A stretch of DNA of 64,000 nucleotides from Hypericum androsaemum. Lineage: Eukaryota; Streptophyta; Magnoliopsida; Malpighiales; Hypericaceae. Shown here in pieces: positions 34,936 through 46,850 of the stretch. Each line of letters starts with the position of its first letter. Position 1 is the first letter of the stretch. The notes beneath the pieces were generated by a model, which saw nothing but the letters and a program-made list of their open reading frames with translations, made no database searches and was not told where the DNA came from. The DNA is taken from NCBI GenBank assembly GCA_963995505.1, contig OZ023194.1, positions 14,752,428 to 14,816,427 on the forward strand, given 5' to 3'. Made by a program: the position numbers and the translations under genes.

Positions 34936-35408
34936 GGGTCATCCAGGATGCTCGTGAGTTTTGGTGTGTGGGATTTGCCTGTAATCTTGGGGTTTGTAAC
35001 TCCTTGGCCTCGGAGTTATGGGCTCTATGACGTGGATTGAGTTTGGCTTGGGATCGAGGATATCGGTCGGTGATTATTGACACAGATTCGCAAACTGCGG
35101 CGAAATGTCTTACCAAAGGTATTGAGGTGGAGCATCCGTTTTTGTCCCTTGTGATTAACCGTCAAAACTTCCTTGGTCTTCAATGGCGAGTGGAGGTCCG
35201 ACATTATTACTGGGAGGGCAATATGGTAGCTAACTCATTATCTAATTTTGCTCTCTTTTTAGAGTTGGGTTGTCATATTTTTATTTCACCCCAGTGGGTT
35301 GTATTCCTATGCTACTCAGGACTCCTTAGCTGCAGGGATATTTCGTTCAGTTTCTTGTAATGTTTTTGAATGAATGAGTATTTAACACTCACCACTTTCA
35401 AAAAAAAA
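34936..35408 (+). mobile_element. short 5'-truncated LINE with ~15-bp TSD
   Basis: TSD TATGTATTCATTGTG (34921-34935) versus TATGTATTAATTGTG (35409-35423), 14/15. The body encodes a LINE RNase H (RVT_3 type) block, including IIDTDSQTAAKCL and VRHYYWEGNMVANSLSN, with a stop upstream near 35029. It ends in a poly(A) run directly before the right TSD. Confidence 0.9.
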
Positions 35409-35737
35409 TATGTATTAATTGTGCTAATAACAAATCCTTAAATTTTTTGGGGTTTATATCATATGTTATTTATACAACTCTATTTTTACTAATCCAGATT
35501 TGAGTTGGGTAACAAAAACTTTCCAATAATTATTTAATAATGCTACGTTACGAAGGGTTTGATCTCGATAAGTTTTAGTTAAGTTAATAACAAACCCTTA
35601 ATTTAAATCAATCACAGCCCATATATAACTAACTTCAGCCTTTAAATTTGACAGATCAAACAAACTACTAAAGAACATATTCCTAGTCTAGCAGCAGCCA
35701 AAATGTCTATATAAAAGACCAGAGACTGCGTGATCGA

Positions 35738-36424
35738 TCACATGATGGAGCAGGCGTGGGGGTTGTCGTCGCTGAAGAGGGAGGCGACGGCCTCGTCGGA
35801 GGCAACGGCGACGGAGTAGACGGCGGGAGTGTGGTTGACGACGTAGGCTGGGTACTTGTAGAAGGAGGAGTAGTGGCCGCTGTATCCGGGCAGCGGCCAC
35901 GCCTCCGCCGCCTTCCCCGCCCGCTTTATCGCCTTCATCACCTTCTTCTCCTCCACGCACCCTCTCACCGTCACCTTCTGGTTATCCATGTCCGCTTCCA
36001 CTTCTTCCACCCCTGATCAACATTATTACGATGTGACTATACTCGACTCCAAAAACGATTAGAACATTTAGTATGTACACATTAATATTGGTGTACATAC
36101 ACCTTAAACCACGAGAAACTTTCGTATTAATTTTAATCTGCCAGTTCAAACGAACTGATTTAAAGAGAAAGTGAAGAAGAGCAAGCAAATATGTTGGTAC
36201 CTTTGAGCTTGAAGAGAGATTTCTTCAACTTGGAAGCACATCCCTCACAGTCTAGGTTAGGAACCAACACCTCTACCATCTACAACAACAACAGAAAAAA
36301 AAACAATAATTATAAATCCTTTTCTAAAAAAAGAACAATATATCTTTTATGTGCACTTCTTGAATGTATTTATCATACAGAATGTATTTAAAACACAGAG
36401 AAATGAATGGAGACTCACAGACAT
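35738..36424 (-). CDS. heavy-metal-associated isoprenylated plant protein (HIPP)
   Basis: Minus-strand exons 36419-36424 (MS), 36201-36279 and 35738-36012 with GT-AG introns encode 119 residues. The HMA domain spans about residues 3-70, with the metal-binding loop LDCEGCAS (Cys13 and Cys16), then VEEVEADMDNQKVTVRG. A Pro/Tyr-rich part with HYSSFYKYPAYVVNH follows, as in the subgroup related to Arabidopsis clade members with a 'SFYKYP' block. The last four residues are CSIM, a CaaX farnesylation signal. HIPPs bind Cu, Zn or Cd and attach to membranes by the prenyl group. TATTTAAA on the minus strand (about 36513-36520) is a possible TATA box. It looks intact. Confidence 0.9.
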
Positions 36425-37070
36425 AACGAAAGAAATGATTGAAGCAAAACAAATGAAATATTGAGGACGACTTTGGTCTTGAGGCCTTTAAATTTTGCTC
36501 CTCGGTTGTGGGTTTAAATAGAAACGGCTAGGAGAAAGGAGAGGGAACCAATGACAATATCTATCCATATTTTTTTTATTTGATATTCAAACTCGAAGAA
36601 TATCAAATATCAATAATTTATATCGTGTACTGAAATTCAAAAGCTAGACATGGGGAATGAGGGGTTCCATTGTCACGCGTGGACTATAGGAAATGCGTTA
36701 TCCCCACCAATTAATAATAATATATCTTCATTATAGGAATCGCTACAATATTTGTGTCCCCCCGCTAGTGGGTTAACCCATTAGTACCCGGTGCTGGGTT
36801 CGTCACGCTTTTGTTGTTGTTGAGAAAATACAAATTATGCCAACTTTATTGCCTTAAAAAAAGTTTCATGCGTATCCATTAAATTCAGCATATAAAGTAT
36901 ATGCTACATTTTAGAAGTACATTTAAAATTTCATAGTCCAGGAACATATATAGTTTCTATTTACTATTAACAATTTACGAGGGTGGTTTCAAATTTTAGT
37001 ACCATGTAGTTTTACCCTTTTCGCTTGGAGTACCATGTGGCTTCAAATTGGTATTTTAGTACCCTGTGGT

Positions 37071-38545
37071 CAGGGGCGGAGCCAGAAAATTTGGGGAGTG
37101 GAGGCAATATAATTTTTTTTTCAAAAAGTTCAACGTATGTAATTACAACATTTATAATTGTCCTCTACGGTTACTCATGCGCTGAAATCGCTCCATAATA
37201 GCTACATTGTCAATACAATCAAATATGTCTTTCTCGATATATGTAATTAAACAATCAGAAGCACATAAACATGTTCGATACTGCCTTTTTTCTAACTCAG
37301 AATACCTACTAAAATAGGTGCTCAAATGTTGTTTCTGATTCATCAAAGCATGACATTTTTTCACGGATTGAGAATGACTGCTGTTAAGTTTTCCTGCATG
37401 AGTAGTAAACCTTTCTGGTTTATTCCAGAAACTGAAACCTTCCACAACAAAGGAGTTTCCACCTCCGTGCTTGTCATTTTCAGACTTAAATAAATAGCAA
37501 CAAAGATAAAATGCAGCTTCTTTGTTTATGCTATACTCCAACCAAGTTTTATGATCATCAAGCCAAACGGGATTAAAAGAACGTGCCACAGTTCCAAATT
37601 TCTTTTTCTGAAAATTGTGTCGCTTAGGCTGACAAGGTCCAGATAACAGATACTTTCTTCTTACTCTATCACGGACATCAGGATGATATAATAAAATTCT
37701 TAGTCTCAAACCAGGATCTGAAGGAAGATTTTCCAAATCAATCTCGATATAAGCTTGCTTGAAACTCCTTTCTGTGCTTTTAGAACCGCTAACTTCGTCA
37801 ATAGGCCTCTTACCTTTTGTCACGTACTTATCCATAACTAATCAGAAATATAAAACCAAACAGATTAATATAATTTAATACTGCAATAAGTAAGACAATT
37901 TGCAAAAAAATGACAACAAGACTACCCACATAGAGATCATAAAAGTTCAAGAAACAACGATAAAGCAATCAAAAGAAATCACGAAAACAAATTGTAAAAA
38001 AAAACCCACAGAATAACTAACCCAAAGCAACCAAAATGTAAATAACAACAAATACAATACCAGTTGTCCTATTGAGATGACCGGAGTACTTTAGGGGTGA
38101 TCGGAGCAGCTTGAATATTTTAGGGTTTCAGAATGATTTTGATTTTAAACTGGTATAATTTACTATATTAGAATAAATAAAAAAAATTGGGAAGTGAAAA
38201 AAAAAGATGAGCACTAAGAAAATTAAATTTTTGGGTCAGAACTTTCTTTCTTGAACAAATCGGCTCAGTCCACTTCTTGGACTACAACTCCTAATTTCTA
38301 AGTATATTTATTATTTGGATATTAAGATAATTCGAATTTATATTTTTCTATCCGAATCCAAATACGAAATAAAATTTTTGGATAATCCGGATCCAAATTC
38401 GAAGATAAAATTATCCAAATTTTTAGGTTGGTTAATTTTTTAGTGGGGTCAATTTCTAATTTTAGTGGGGACGTACATTAAAAAATATACTTAGTTATCA
38501 AAAAAAAATTTTAAGTGGGGGTAATTTACACGTCCTCCGCCCCTG
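37071..38545 (-). mobile_element. non-autonomous hAT element with 8-bp TSD
   Basis: Perfect TSD CCTGTGGT (37063-37070 and 38546-38553). Perfect 11-bp TIR CAGGGGCGGAG / CTCCGCCCCTG. It contains one 227-codon minus-strand frame that is a deleted hAT transposase. It inserted into the left arm of the MULE at 36981-42032. Confidence 0.93.
37152..37835 (-). CDS. internally deleted hAT transposase (TTF-type zinc finger N-terminus joined to C-terminal tail)
   Basis: Open for 227 codons from ATG 37835 to a stop at 37152. About residues 1-165 match the N-terminus of plant ZMYM1-like hAT transposases: a short basic leader, DPGLRLRILLYHPDVRDRVR, and a TTF-type zinc finger (FNPVWLDDHKTWLEYS...AFYLCCYLF). 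The protein then jumps in frame to the extreme C-terminus (SDCLITYIEKDIFDCIDN...RFQRMSNRRGQL). The DDE catalytic core and most of the dimerisation region are missing. It cannot transpose DNA, but the DNA-binding part is kept. Whether it is expressed is unknown. Confidence 0.75.
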   Translation of the reverse strand: MDKYVTKGKRPIDEVSGSKSTERSFKQAYIEIDLENLPSDPGLRLRILLYHPDVRDRVRRKYLLSGPCQPKRHNFQKKKFGTVARSFNPVWLDDHKTWLEYSINKEAAFYLCCYLFKSENDKHGGGNSFVVEGFSFWNKPERFTTHAGKLNSSHSQSVKKCHALMNQKQHLSTYFSRYSELEKRQYRTCLCASDCLITYIEKDIFDCIDNVAIMERFQRMSNRRGQL

Positions 38546-38832
38546 CCTGTGGTTGACCACCAATTATCAGGGCAGGTCCAAAGCAGCAGCCTATCGAATT
38601 TCGCCCGAAACGTCGTCGTTTTGATACCATGTGAAAGACACGTGGCGCCCAACTATTTTAATTAAAGCTGACATGGACCGTGGTAAATTATCTATTCAGT
38701 CCCTAAATTATTTATATTAATTCGAAATTCCTTTTAAATATACCAAAATCCCAAATCTCTCTCTCTCTATCCTCCTCTCCTCCATAAACCTTAATCCACT
38801 GCAAATTCGGGGAAAGAGAAAATAGTGAATAC

Positions 38833-38934
38833 CTCGACGTCGTCAGAGGAAGGGGCGGCAGAGGCAGAGCAGCGACCGTTGAAGACAAGCGACAGGAAAA
38901 GGACGGCGGCGATGGTGAACAAGGAGAGCGCCAT
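38833..38934 (-). pseudogene. captured first exon with signal peptide, donor unknown
   Basis: ATG at 38934 starts 34 codons ending at a GT donor (38831-38832). The translation is a clean secretory signal: MALSLFTIAAVLFLSLVF followed by NGRCSASAA, then SSDDVE. The preceding minus-strand sequence looks like a 5' UTR, interrupted by the solo LTR. It lies inside a MULE and has no downstream exons, so it is a captured gene start. I do not recognise the parent. Confidence 0.5.
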
Positions 38935-39226
38935 CGCAAAGCGGAGCTTGATAAACCAGTTATGTTGCCAGAAAGGCGGCAACGAAACCAGTGGTTGGAG
39001 CACTAGGCCTTCGTCCGCGGTGGTTTGCCAGCAAGGCAGAGACGATGCTCCCTTGGGCCGCGAAGCCCTAGGTTTCGTCACCGATGGAGGAGAAGAAGGG
39101 GAATCAGACAATGATCCCTCAGACCATAGGTTTCGTCGCGGATTCTTCTTCTTCTTCTACACCATAGGCTTCGTCCGCGGTGGTTCGCTAGAAATGCAGC
39201 GACAATGATCCCTCAGACCGCGAAGC

Positions 39227-41538
39227 TGTCACGACCCAACCTAAGGTCGGTGACCGGCGCTAGACCTCATAAAATACAAACAACAAAATATAGATCTAGC
39301 CAGCCTCAAAACATAATATAAAGTTAATCAACGTATTGAAACCAACACAAAGTTAAGTCATATAAACATGCCCCTCAAAGGATAAGATATACAAAGATGA
39401 TATAAGAACCATCACCAAAAATATAAACAAGTTCCCTGATGATACATGATCAAAACAAACATAGACCAGGATCTAGTATCTGAAAACCACTACGGAGCAT
39501 CTACACGGGTGTACAAAAGTCAGCATATTCCGGAGACCTCAAAGAGTAGCCCTGGAAGGAAAGAGATGGGCATGCACCACGGACTCCGGAACCCAAGACA
39601 AACTAGGATAGCTCAGAACCTGAGATGGATTAGTAAGGGGTAAGTGTTTTGAAACACTTAGTAAGAAGATAGAACATAACATATTGATTGAGTCAGATAC
39701 AAGTGGGTGAAACAGAGCTTAACTATGTTCAACATCAGATAACACCACAAAAATGCATGCTAACCATATGATCACACACATAAAAATAGTCAACAAATGG
39801 TGAGCTATAGACAGATTTAGTCGGGCCACTTCCTCTCCAGCGCAGGGATATCAACATGGCCAACAAAATCTCCTTTCTATAATCATATACTAAGTTTATA
39901 GTAGTAACTAGGATATCCCCAGTCTATGTGCACATAGGCTAACATCCCCGGTTAGCACGGAAAACCTGTCCATTTCTCACCAAAAATAACACAACATATT
40001 CAACACACAATCAAAGGTCCAAGACCACATCCAATACATATGGACATGTAACAACCTCACAAATTGGCCCCAAGCTAGCAACACATACACTCTAGCCGGC
40101 CACACACACATATACCACATATGTCACCAACCAATCTAAACATGATCAAACATGTCACTTAAGCACATGACAACTTTATGAACAAACTCCATATGTATGA
40201 GACGCACATAATCAAGGTCTGAAACATGCATATGCACCAAACAAAATCAATCTATCATGTTCTATCCGCTTACACAAACGAGTATTCCTCAATGGTGCTG
40301 ATTTTCGAGTCTTATCCTCCCTTCACTTTAACCTTCAACCGATCTTCCAAGTTGTGAAGAAGCCTTATATGCTCTGTACAATAATTTCCAACATAAAATG
40401 AGGTCAATTCCTCACTTCCCCCACCAAGTTACACACCAAACACGCAATAAGCTCAACCGCTTCTAACTTCGGTAGATACCACATAAAACTCGATCTATTT
40501 ATCTATTGTACTCAAACTCCCCTGTAGTTCTTGATAACTTAGAGTTCAAAAATCAACATAGAATTCCAAAGAATCAACTTACCCAATGTTTACTCTTGGT
40601 CCCCCTTCAATACCGAACCCAAACTGTCAACCTGATGTTTGGTAGAGCTTTTAAGACAAACCCTTCATCTAAATAGGGCGTGGGATATGGCGTTAGAAAG
40701 CTACTCAAGTCTTCTACAATCTGTAAGAAGGAACTAAAGTCCAATTCAGAGTCTAAGTATGCTTACCAAGCACTTATTTTGACACACGCTCGATTGAGAA
40801 TTACAGTAATCAGTCTGTAGTTCGGAACTGATTTTCCGATGATTCTTTGATCCAAATAGAACATATAATATATCGTTAGAAATATATTTGAGTCCTCTAC
40901 AACTTTCATGAAGATATAAAATTCCGAATCCGAGTGGAAGATAGCTTACCAAGCTGTTCTTTCTTCCCCTATTCCTTTCTCTTTCTTCTTGCTCTCTCTC
41001 TCTCCTCTTTCTCTTCTATTTCGGGTTTGAGACCTTTTTGCCTTTTGTTTCCACCTTTTTCTAGATATTTTCATGTCTTATAAGCTCCTTCAATAGATAA
41101 GCATCCCTCCATAAAGGCCCTTGTGTCAATTTGTAATGAAGACATGTGTTAGTTTGTGATTGGTTCCACTTTCCATGTGGCCCAATCAGAATTTAGCCAT
41201 TTGAATCCTATTTTTCACTAACTTCCGTTACTTTTTGGAAAATATTATCAACAGATAAATTATAGCCTCATGTGTCTAGTTTTCAGATCATATTCCTTTA
41301 TAGTAATCGGAGCAAAATTGAGAAAGATATGCTCCTTTAACTGAACAAAGGTCATTCTATCCGAAATTATCTAACCAAATTCATCAAACTTGGAAACAAT
41401 TTGACTAGACTTTGTTATAGTTGAACTAGAATCCTAATGAGACTAAATGATATCTAGAAATACCTCCAAAATCATATCACATAACGATAGCACAATAGAA
41501 TACCCTTTATTCCATCCGATCATTTTCAATATATCACA
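39227..41538. mobile_element. solo LTR, probably Gypsy type, 2312 bp
   Basis: Begins TGTCACGACCCAACC and ends ATATATCACA, flanked by the perfect 5-bp TSD GAAGC (39222-39226, 41539-41543). There is no coding sequence, primer binding site or second LTR. The TGTCACGACCC start and the length are typical of plant Gypsy LTRs. The family was not determined. It arose by recombination between the LTRs of a full element inside the MULE. Confidence 0.85.
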
Positions 41539-42032
41539 GAAGCCCCAGGCTGCGTCACCTTTGGAGAAGACAAAGACGAAGACTGCAGATAATTTTCCGA
41601 GGAAAACAATCGCCGGCGAGGTCCTCCGTTCCAGTTCGAGAAAAATTGGGGATAGTTTTTCGAAGTCATCAAGTTTTAGGAGGGAAAGAAATGAACATAC
41701 GAAGACTAAAGTTTGTGGAGGAGAGGAGGAAAGTGAGAGATTTGGGGTTTTGGTATATTTAAAAGGAATTTTGAATTAATATAAATAATTTAGGGACTGA
41801 ATAGGTAATTTATCACGGTCCACGTCAGCTTTAACTTAAAATAGTCGGGCGCCACATATCTTCCACGTGGTATCAAAACGACGATGTTTCAGGCAAAATT
41901 CGATGGGCAGCTGCTTTGGACCTGCCCTGATAATTGGTGGTCAACTATAGGATACTAAAATACCAATTTGAAACCATATGGTACTCCAGGCGAAAAGGGT
42001 AAAACTACAGGGTACTAAATTGAACTTATCCC

Positions 42033-44412
42033 TTTTTTAAAACCACATGGTAAGTTCATCCATTGAACTTTTTAGACAGGTATGATATTTATTTTAAATG
42101 TGATAAAACTTTCTCAACTATAATGGGTCAAACTTAAAATTTTATAATTAAAATAGAACAACTCTTTTTTCAGTTAATTTTAGTGCTCGTTAGGTTTTAG
42201 TATGAATAATTGTACAATTTATCATACTACCTTGCGTCGCACCCATGCGTAGTTTCATTATCAAATTTAATTTTGGATTTAGGATATCAAGATCTTATTT
42301 TGTGTATGAAATCTCTTAAGACTAAGAGACTAGCATTGTTTAGGAAGCAAGTAGATTATTTTAGTCTACTTGGTGTAAATATTGTTATATATTTATAAAA
42401 TTAATCCATTTACCAAAAAATATTGTACAATCACAAATATTATTGTTTGTATTCGAGAGTAAAAAAATAATATGGATGGATATGCTATTGCAATTAAAGG
42501 AAAAGAAACACTCCAACTGGTTGTAGGACCTAATACTTGCGAGTTTGGTGTTTGGGTTTTTTTTTAAATAGTGATTAATTAGGAAAATCATTTGTCATGT
42601 CAAGAAGGAATTGGTTGGACTAGCATTTAAAAAATATGTTCTTATCCGTTAATTTTTGCATGTCATGTCTGCTTTATCTTTTGTCTTTGAGCATTATTTT
42701 TCCGTATTATTAGGCGGCTCCATTATATTTCTTAATCTTTTTTTTTGTTTTAACATCCTTTTCCCACTTCGGTTCTTATATTAGTGTATATATCATGTAT
42801 TCAATTTAAAATTTAAAATAATACATAAGTATAGTATAATTCAATAAAATCATGTCTGTACTCAATGTGGTAGCCCATCTATACATAAATGAATAGTTAT
42901 TTAATTTTTTAGCGAAAAAAAAGAGAATAGATATTATTACATTTTGAATAAACACACACCATCGATGAGCTTGTAGGCATCACCACAAGTAGAAATAAGA
43001 ATAATTTCCGTAAAATTTTATTATCCATTACAAAATATCGCCAAGTACACATTTATATTACTTAAAGTCTTTAAGAAAAAAATCTCTCAACAATTATTTT
43101 AACACGAATTTTTCAGAATTCAAATTCCTCTCTAAAATATGGAATATACCAATACCTTTCTAGCAAATCAACGTTCTTATGGTCGGTCGTCCGCTCTCGG
43201 TGTCTCGTGATTTCGGCACCAAAAAGCAAAAGAAGCGAAGCCCTTTCTCATTACATTGTTCTGTCCAAAGTTGACATAAAAGCGGGTGTGAAGACAAGTT
43301 AGCTTTAACCGCCCAGCTGGAGCCAAAGGAAATGCGCTAAATTCGCTCCGAAGTTGTCTCTCCCGAGGCCTCAGAATCAGAAGAAATGTGCCAACAAGAT
43401 TACTCTGAATCTGCAAAACTGGGTCACGCGAACCCCTTTTTTGAGACAGAAGAAGAAGAAGAACACTCCTCCTTCTGCCCAACCAGATGTTGCATAAGCC
43501 TATCATATGGATCTATAACATGCTATCAGATTCTACTCGAATTTGTTTAGATAATATTACAATAACATGCATGTATATATTAATTAATATAAAATTTCCA
43601 ATACTGAGTTTAATTTTTAAAAATTAAACGATTTTCAAATAATACGGATCCGCGGGTCACATCTTGTCTGATATTTTAAGATCTACATCTTACCCAAGTC
43701 CTTAATTTTTTTAAGAAGATAAAAGTAAAGATCGGAGTCTACCGTGTGTATTTCATTTAAATTTTTAGATGTTATTTGTGACATAAAATAAAGTCTCGCA
43801 GTTTCTAACAATACTATTACCCATGAGGGAACGTGATATAAAGTCTGGCATCTTTTATGAGAGTTTTGGATTTAGTAGGGACTACATAAAAGATGTACAT
43901 ACAGAGGGGACTATATTTGGGCCGTCAAATTTGATTGTTTTTAAATCTGATGGTCAATAACCTATCAGGTGATATTGGTTTGCATGTAAAATGATATTGA
44001 TTTGTATGTGTAATGATATTGGTTTGCGTTAGTCCTCACTGAATCCGACCCCATGAAGGGAAAAAAAAAGGTTGATGGATAGTCAAAACAGAATTTCCTA
44101 ACCAATGGGATTAATTATTACTCAAAGTTGATGACACGGATACACAGTATGGAGTCACCTAAAAGGCTTTTTAACTGCGTAATGGGCCTGGAACTGCTTT
44201 TATTCTGATATCGTGAAAAACGGGTCTGCATTTATTAGGGCCTTTCTCTTGGTTAACACACAGATTGAAATCGGGGAATTACTTGAAAATCTAAGTTCGG
44301 CTAGAATAAGTAGATCCCAACCAAAAGTTTGGTTTTGTAACATACAAGTTTTAATATAGTCTGTAGTGGTTAAACTCTATTATCTATTTATAATATGAAT
44401 AAGGTTTCATTA
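42033..44412. other. AT-rich intergenic with one GC-richer island
   Basis: No gene recognised. About 43165-43520 is clearly richer in GC than its flanks and has a 109-codon minus frame without known motifs. A small repeat of TGATATTGGTTTGCATG (about 43970-44030) is the only other structure. Confidence 0.4.
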
Positions 44413-44417
44413 GGAGT

Positions 44418-46845
44418 TGTTAGGAATTCAGCAACTTCGAGAATAAACGCGCAAATAACATGGACACAAGAGATTACGTGGTTAACATGCCACAAAGTCA
44501 TACAAAACTCTTGGGTAACATGCCTTTGTATAGAGGCAAACCCTTGTACATCAAGTAATCTATTTAGGCCGAATTAGCAGTTCGAAACAAAACAGAAAAA
44601 TAATTTTTCTTTTACTTATTTCTCGCCAAACTCAACAATCTCCACCTTAGTGAGAAATCATCCCATGGACAAAACATGAAGCTCCATCCGAACTTCAACA
44701 AAACTCCACCTTGACGAAACACCGTCCCATGAAGAGATGAGATCTTGCAAGACCAATCCGACTCTACTGATTCCACCTCGGACTATAGATACACCGCCAT
44801 CAATAATGCCATCTCAACTTTCTCACCACCTTTGTTCAATCATTTGGAGCCAGCCTCCAAGCTCGAGCTTCCGAGATTGCTTGGCGTCTTTCCTCCAACC
44901 TCCATTGAATCCCATTTAGTAAGTCCACCTGCCGAAACAACCTTGTGACCAATATACGCGTCCTCTATTTTTTAGTCAACCCCATGCTCCGCAACCTCAG
45001 ACTACTTTTCTGCTGGACTTTCTTGCCTCAAACCAATGCTACAGCCATAATATACAAATGGCAACCCTTTGTTCCACCAAGTAGAACCTCGATATGTCTC
45101 AAATTTCACTGTTCAACCTTGAGTGAGATACCTGATTCACCCGTGGTGTCACCAACGGCTTCGCATGCCCAATGTCAAACCTACCTAACACCTTTGGCGT
45201 GTATGTCCTTTTAGAAAACCATAGCGGGGCCCAGCTAACAATGCTTCTCCGAGACAACTATGGCTCCTTGCCAACCGTGCCTCCACGAAATAACCATAGC
45301 TTGCTATCCATGTCTCTACGAATCCCAACTGCACTCAAACCATCCATGTCAAACCTTTGCTCCCTTATACGAACCAACCTCATATGACTTGAGCTTTTTT
45401 CCTCTCCATCGAAACCCTTTTACCCTTCATCACCACCACAACATCCTTCTCTACCTCAATTAGTCTGCCTATAACCTTATAGCAGTACCCACTATAATCC
45501 AAGGCACCTAATGAGATCAAATTTCTCTGCAATTTCGGAACATGCCTAACCCCACACAACTTCCTCTCAACACCATCCCACATCTTGATTTGGATATCTC
45601 CTATGCCAGCAATTCTACAAGTAGAACCATCACACATAGTCACCATACCTGAATCAACGAACTTGTAGGTGTCGAACCACCCTTTCTTGGGCATCATATG
45701 AAAGGAATAAGCGCTATCCAAAATCCAGGAATCAGAATGCTTTGGACTTGACAAAACAGAAAGAAGATCATCATCCGACCCGTTCGAATATGAGGCCACA
45801 TTCACAGAACCCGATCCTTTTCTCTCGTGATCCCGGGTTCTTCTCGGACAATCCTTCTTCACGTGCCCCTTTTCTCTGCACTCAAAGTAATTTTCTTTGA
45901 ACCTCCTTGACCTCGACCTGGATCCTTTTTCATCATCACTACGACCACCATGGCTACCCTTCACAACCAGCCCTTCTGCTTATTTATCGCCAGTTTTCCT
46001 CCTTTGATGAAATCCTAGCAGAGCACTTGTGATATCTTCTAATATCAGGGACTCCTTCCCTCAAGTTAGAATTGTAACCAAATTTTCGTAGGAGATCGGT
46101 AAAACAATGCCTTGTCTTCTTCCTCGAACTTCACATCAACCTTTCTCAAGTCGCTCTCAAGTTGACTGAAAATATTAATGTGTTGGCTCAAATTCGAGTC
46201 CTCCTCTATCTTGAGCCCGTACAATCTTTGCTTAAGATAAAGTTTGTTCGACAAAGACTTAGACATATACCTTGCCTCCAATTTATTCCATACCTCCAAT
46301 TTATTCCATATCTCAGCTGGTGACTTCTCATCCATGACGTGATACATCACATCGTCAATCAAGCATAAGCGAATTGTTGCCACCACCTTGGCCTCCATCT
46401 CCTTCCACTCTTGCTCCTCCATCTTCTCGGGCTTCTTCTCCGAGAGCGCGATGACCATCTCTTATTGCACGAGGAGATCCTTGACACACCTTTGCCATAA
46501 CCCGAAATTCGATGAACTATCGAACCTCACAAGAGCAAATTTCGCGCCGTGATTCGACATCCTCCAACCTTAGCTCTTGATACCACTTGTTAGAAATTCA
46601 GTAACTAGAGAACAAATGCGAAAAGAACGCGGACACAAGATATAGCGTAATTCGGCCTAGTGCCTACGTCTACGGAGAGAAAGGAGAACTTTTATCGATG
46701 GATCCGAGTCACAAAACCATACAAAACTCTTGGGTAATATGCCTTTATATAGAGTACTTCAAATAATCTATTAATGTTGAATTATGAGTCTGAAACAAAA
46801 CAGAAAAATAATTCATCTTTTACTTATTCCTCGCCAAACTCAACG
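44418..46845 (-). mobile_element. internally deleted copia element, gag-protease only
   Basis: Minus orientation. LTRs are 44418-44637 (3') and 46588-46845 (5'), TGTTAG(G/A)AATTCAG...CTCAAC. The left one carries a ~40-bp deletion. The primer binding site TGGTATCAAGAGCT (minus strand) is at about 46572-46585, and the polypurine tract AAGGTGGAGAT lies beside the 3' LTR. Flanking pentamers GGAGT and GGAAT agree at 4/5. Only gag and protease are readable, and reverse transcriptase is absent. Confidence 0.82.
45380..46458 (-). pseudogene. copia gag-protease (TNT1-like)
   Basis: Frame 46458-46066 carries the copia gag body (DEKSPAEIWNKLE..., SNKLYLKQRLYGLK), including a direct duplication of the EVWNKLE-type segment. 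It then shifts, and frame 45964-45380 has a zinc knuckle in which the first cysteine pair reads YFECREKGHVKKDC. The second Cys of C-X2-C is replaced by Arg. The protease motif DSAYSFHM lacks the canonical DSGA/C, and the RNLISLGALD block follows. It is degenerate and probably inactive. Confidence 0.75.
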
Positions 46846-46850
46846 GGAAT

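Larger units (their letters stand above)
36981..42032. mobile_element. MULE split by a hAT element and a solo LTR, with a captured signal-peptide exon
   Basis: Arms of about 340 bp lie at 36981-37070 plus 38554-38820 (left, cut by a hAT) and about 41690-42032 (right). They share GGTATTTTAGTA, TGACCACCAATTATCAGGGC, GCAGC, GACGTGG/CCACGTC and a TAAATTATTTATATTAAT block. The same family makes the element at 60964-62137 (terminus GGGATAAGTTCA). The left end here reads GGGTGGTTTC and no 9-bp TSD could be matched, so that edge may be damaged. Without the insertions it is about 1.25 kb. Confidence 0.75.

Noticed and set aside
43177..43506. 109-codon minus frame in the GC-richer island
   Set aside because: No recognisable domain; kept only as a low-interest composition anomaly.
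44737..45463. Several plus-strand frames of 60-89 codons
   Set aside because: Antisense to a minus-strand copia element bounded by LTRs at 44418 and 46845; no own motif.
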